Origin: Streptomyces fulvorobeus
GTDB lineage: Bacteria > Actinomycetota > Actinomycetes > Streptomycetales > Streptomycetaceae
Reading direction: 5' to 3'
Length of the DNA: 64,000 bases
Assembly: GCF_013167895.1 (NCBI RefSeq)
Contig: NZ_BLWC01000001.1
Location: 2,604,001 to 2,668,000, forward strand
The translations under genes and the position numbers were made by a program. The notes under the pieces were generated by a model that worked only from the letters and a program-made list of their open reading frames with translations, searched no databases and was not told the origin of the DNA. Below, piece after piece: positions 60,715 through 64,000 of the stretch (its first letter is position 1; each line of letters opens with the position of its first letter).

Positions 60715-60768
60715 CACTCCCACCTGTCTCCGCCCTCTCTCCGGTCCCTCCTCGGATATCCGTACGAG
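60715..60768 (+). promoter_or_regulatory. SARP-type heptamer array and -10 of ceaS2 (candidate CcaR site)
   Basis: CACTCCC (60715), GTCTCCG (60726), CTCTCCG (60737) and CTCCTCG (60748) start 11 bp apart. Exactly 8 bp after the last heptamer lies a -10-like TACGAG (60763-60768). An 11-bp period with the last repeat 8 bp from the -10 is the established geometry of SARP activator sites. A short palindrome ACCGT-C-ACGGT (60787-60797) lies just downstream. The region also separates claR from ceaS2. Confidence 0.65.
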
Positions 60769-60820
60769 AGCGCGCGGAGAGCGGCGACCGTCACGGTTCT
60801 CGGGACCTGCCCAATGCTGA

Positions 60821-62554
<1,734 letters not shown>

Positions 62555-62556
62555 TC

Positions 62557-64000
62557 ATGTCAGTGCAGGAGTCTCCTGCCGCCTACGGATTCCTGGTCTC
62601 CGCCCAGCTGGACGGAGACCGGGTCCTCGGTGCGGCCCACGCGACCCAGGGCACCAGCACCAGCTTCCGGGAACGTCTGCGGACGCAGACCGTCACCGCG
62701 ACACTGGTCCACGCCCCCGCCACCTCCCCGAGCAGGCGCTCGCACGGGAGGCCGACATCGCCGTACTGGTCGTCGGTGAGATCTACAACCGGGACGACCT
62801 CCGCTCCGTCCTGCCGTCCGCGGACACCGTGACCGGCGACGCGGACCTGCTGCTCCAGCTGTTCCACCGGTACGGCATCCACGCGTTCCGCCTCGTCAAC
62901 GGCCGGTACGCCGCCACCGTCGCCACCGGGCAGTGCGTCTACCTGGCGACCGACCACGCGGGCTCCGTCCCGCTGTACATCCGGCCGGGCCGCGGCGAGG
63001 TCTTCGCCTCCACCGAAGCCAAGACGCTGGCCAGGCACGGTGGGCCCATGGGCCTGCCGGTGCCGTCCGCCCGTCGCGTACGGCGTCTCGCCGGGGTCTA
63101 CCAGGTCCCGGCCGGCACGGTGCTGGCGATCGACCTCAAGACCGGCACCACCGACGCCCACCGCACGTGGGCTCCGGCGCTCTCCCGTCGCATCGTCGAC
63201 GAGGACGAGGCGGTCCAGTCGCTGCGCGAGGTCCTGGACACCGCGGTCCGCTCACGGCTCGGCCAGGACGGGCCTCCGCTCGTCGTGCTCTCCGGCGGCA
63301 TCGACTCCTCGGGGGTCGCGGCGCTCGCGCACCGGGCGGCCGGCGCCCTGGACACCGTGTCGATGGGGACCGAGACGTCGGACGAGTTCCCGCAGGCCCG
63401 CGTGGTGGCCGAGCACCTCGGCTCGCACCACCGCGAACTGACCCTGCAGACCTCGGACCTGCTGGCCCGGCTGCCGCACACCATCTGGGCCGCGGAGTCG
63501 CTGGACCCGGACATCATCGAGTACCTGCTGCCCCTGAACTCCCTCTACGGGACGCTCAAGGGACCGCAGCGCCGCATCCTCACCGGGTACGGGGCCGACA
63601 TCCCGCTCGCGGGCATGCACCGCGAGGACCGGCTGCCGGACCTGGACTCGGCGGTGGCCTACGACATGGAGACCTTCGACGGGCTCAACGAGATGTCGCC
63701 GGTGCTGTCGACGATGTACGGGCACTGGACCACGCACCCGTACTGGGACCGCGAGGTCCTCGACCACCTGGTCTCCCTGGAGGCCGGGCTCAAGCGCCGC
63801 TACGGGCGGGACAAGTGGGTCCTGCGGGCCGCGATGGCGGAGCTGCTGCCGCACGAGACCGTCACCCGGCCCAAGCTCGGTGTGCACGAGGGTTCCGGCA
63901 CCACCTCCGCCTTCAGCCTGATCCTCACGGAGCACGGCGTACCGGAGGAGTCCGTGCCCAGCGCCAAGCGCCAGGTCGTGCAGGAGCTGTTCGACCGCAC
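62557..64000 (+). pseudogene. bls2: beta-lactam synthetase Bls2, frameshifted and partial at right edge
   Basis: From ATG 62557 the frame reads an asparagine-synthetase-B-like N-terminal domain to LVHAPATSP. It is then lost; the continuation EQALAREADIAVLVVGEIYNRDDL lies one frame over. CCCC at 62726-62729 should be five C. The rest is intact to the edge: the ATP PP-motif LSGGIDSSG, DTVSMGTETSDEF, DPDIIEYLLPL, TGYGADIPL and a late catalytic region RPKLGVHEGSGTTS. The enzyme closes the beta-lactam ring of carboxyethylarginine using ATP. Missing 3' end only because of the window; pah2 and cas2 probably follow. The frameshift may be artefactual. Confidence 0.85.

Overview
The window is high-GC actinobacterial chromosome, almost certainly Streptomyces: GC-rich third codon positions, many GTG/TTG starts, ATGA/GTGA stop-start overlaps, a HrdD-type sigma factor, a SARP regulator, and a SepX/GlpR divisome gene next to a MoeA-like Glp gene. 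The most striking content is a clavulanic-acid-type biosynthetic cluster in the right third (about 41.7 kb to the right edge). Its gene content and reshuffled order resemble the silent clusters known from Streptomyces flavogriseus (pratensis) and Saccharomonospora viridis rather than the S. clavuligerus arrangement.

Layout. 1-5.4 kb: alpha/beta hydrolase, Baeyer-Villiger-type monooxygenase and divergent MerR regulator, exonuclease III, a GNAT, a second hydrolase and tRNA-Ala(CGC). 5.5-11.5 kb: the sepX/glpR - rimJ-like - mog - moaC - glp(moeA) - galU block, with a divergent 5-formyl-THF cyclo-ligase. 11.6-20.8 kb: penicillin-acylase-family Ntn hydrolase, K+/H+ antiporter, MFS transporter, FmdB zinc ribbon, MTA phosphorylase, a SAF-domain protein and MscL. 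20.9-26.4 kb: a six-gene leftward operon for a molybdopterin oxidoreductase with a cytochrome-b-like membrane subunit, a four-cluster ferredoxin and a Tat-type Rieske protein. 26.7-38.9 kb: a DUF6227-like protein, two DHA2 exporters with WYL and TetR regulators, hrdD behind a sigma-R-type promoter, a LigB dioxygenase/MarR pair, an M6-like protease and an acyl-CoA synthetase. 39.0-41.5 kb: an XRE / ImmA-like / seven-helix membrane protein trio that abuts the cluster.

Cluster. ccaR (SARP) - oat2 - MBL-fold hydrolase - pbpA(-) / gcaS - orf16 - oppA2 - orf14 / orf13(-) - orf12(-) - fd(-) - cyp(-) / cad - oppA1 / claR(-) / ceaS2 - bls2 (runs off the right edge). CeaS2 and Bls2 make the beta-lactam precursor. 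pah2 and cas2 are not in the window and would be expected just beyond it. GcaS, Orf12, Orf14, Cyp/Fd and Cad act late, CcaR and ClaR regulate, and PbpA and the OppA proteins are accessory. oat2 has moved away from the early block to sit beside ccaR, and an MBL-fold gene lies at that seam.

Regulatory logic visible in the DNA. The claR-ceaS2 intergenic region carries four heptamers at 11-bp period ending 8 bp before a -10-like hexamer, the architecture of a SARP (CcaR) site. Upstream of cyp, oppA1 and gcaS, all late genes, lies a different element: two YTATGNNS copies exactly 20 bp apart, at a similar distance from each start. This is a candidate ClaR site.

Caution. Five genes (MFS transporter, molybdo-operon membrane subunit, DUF6227-like, cyp, bls2) are broken by single-base contractions in C or G runs. 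Because the same lesion type also hits housekeeping-type genes, a sequencing or assembly artefact must be excluded before cyp and bls2 are called pseudogenes.
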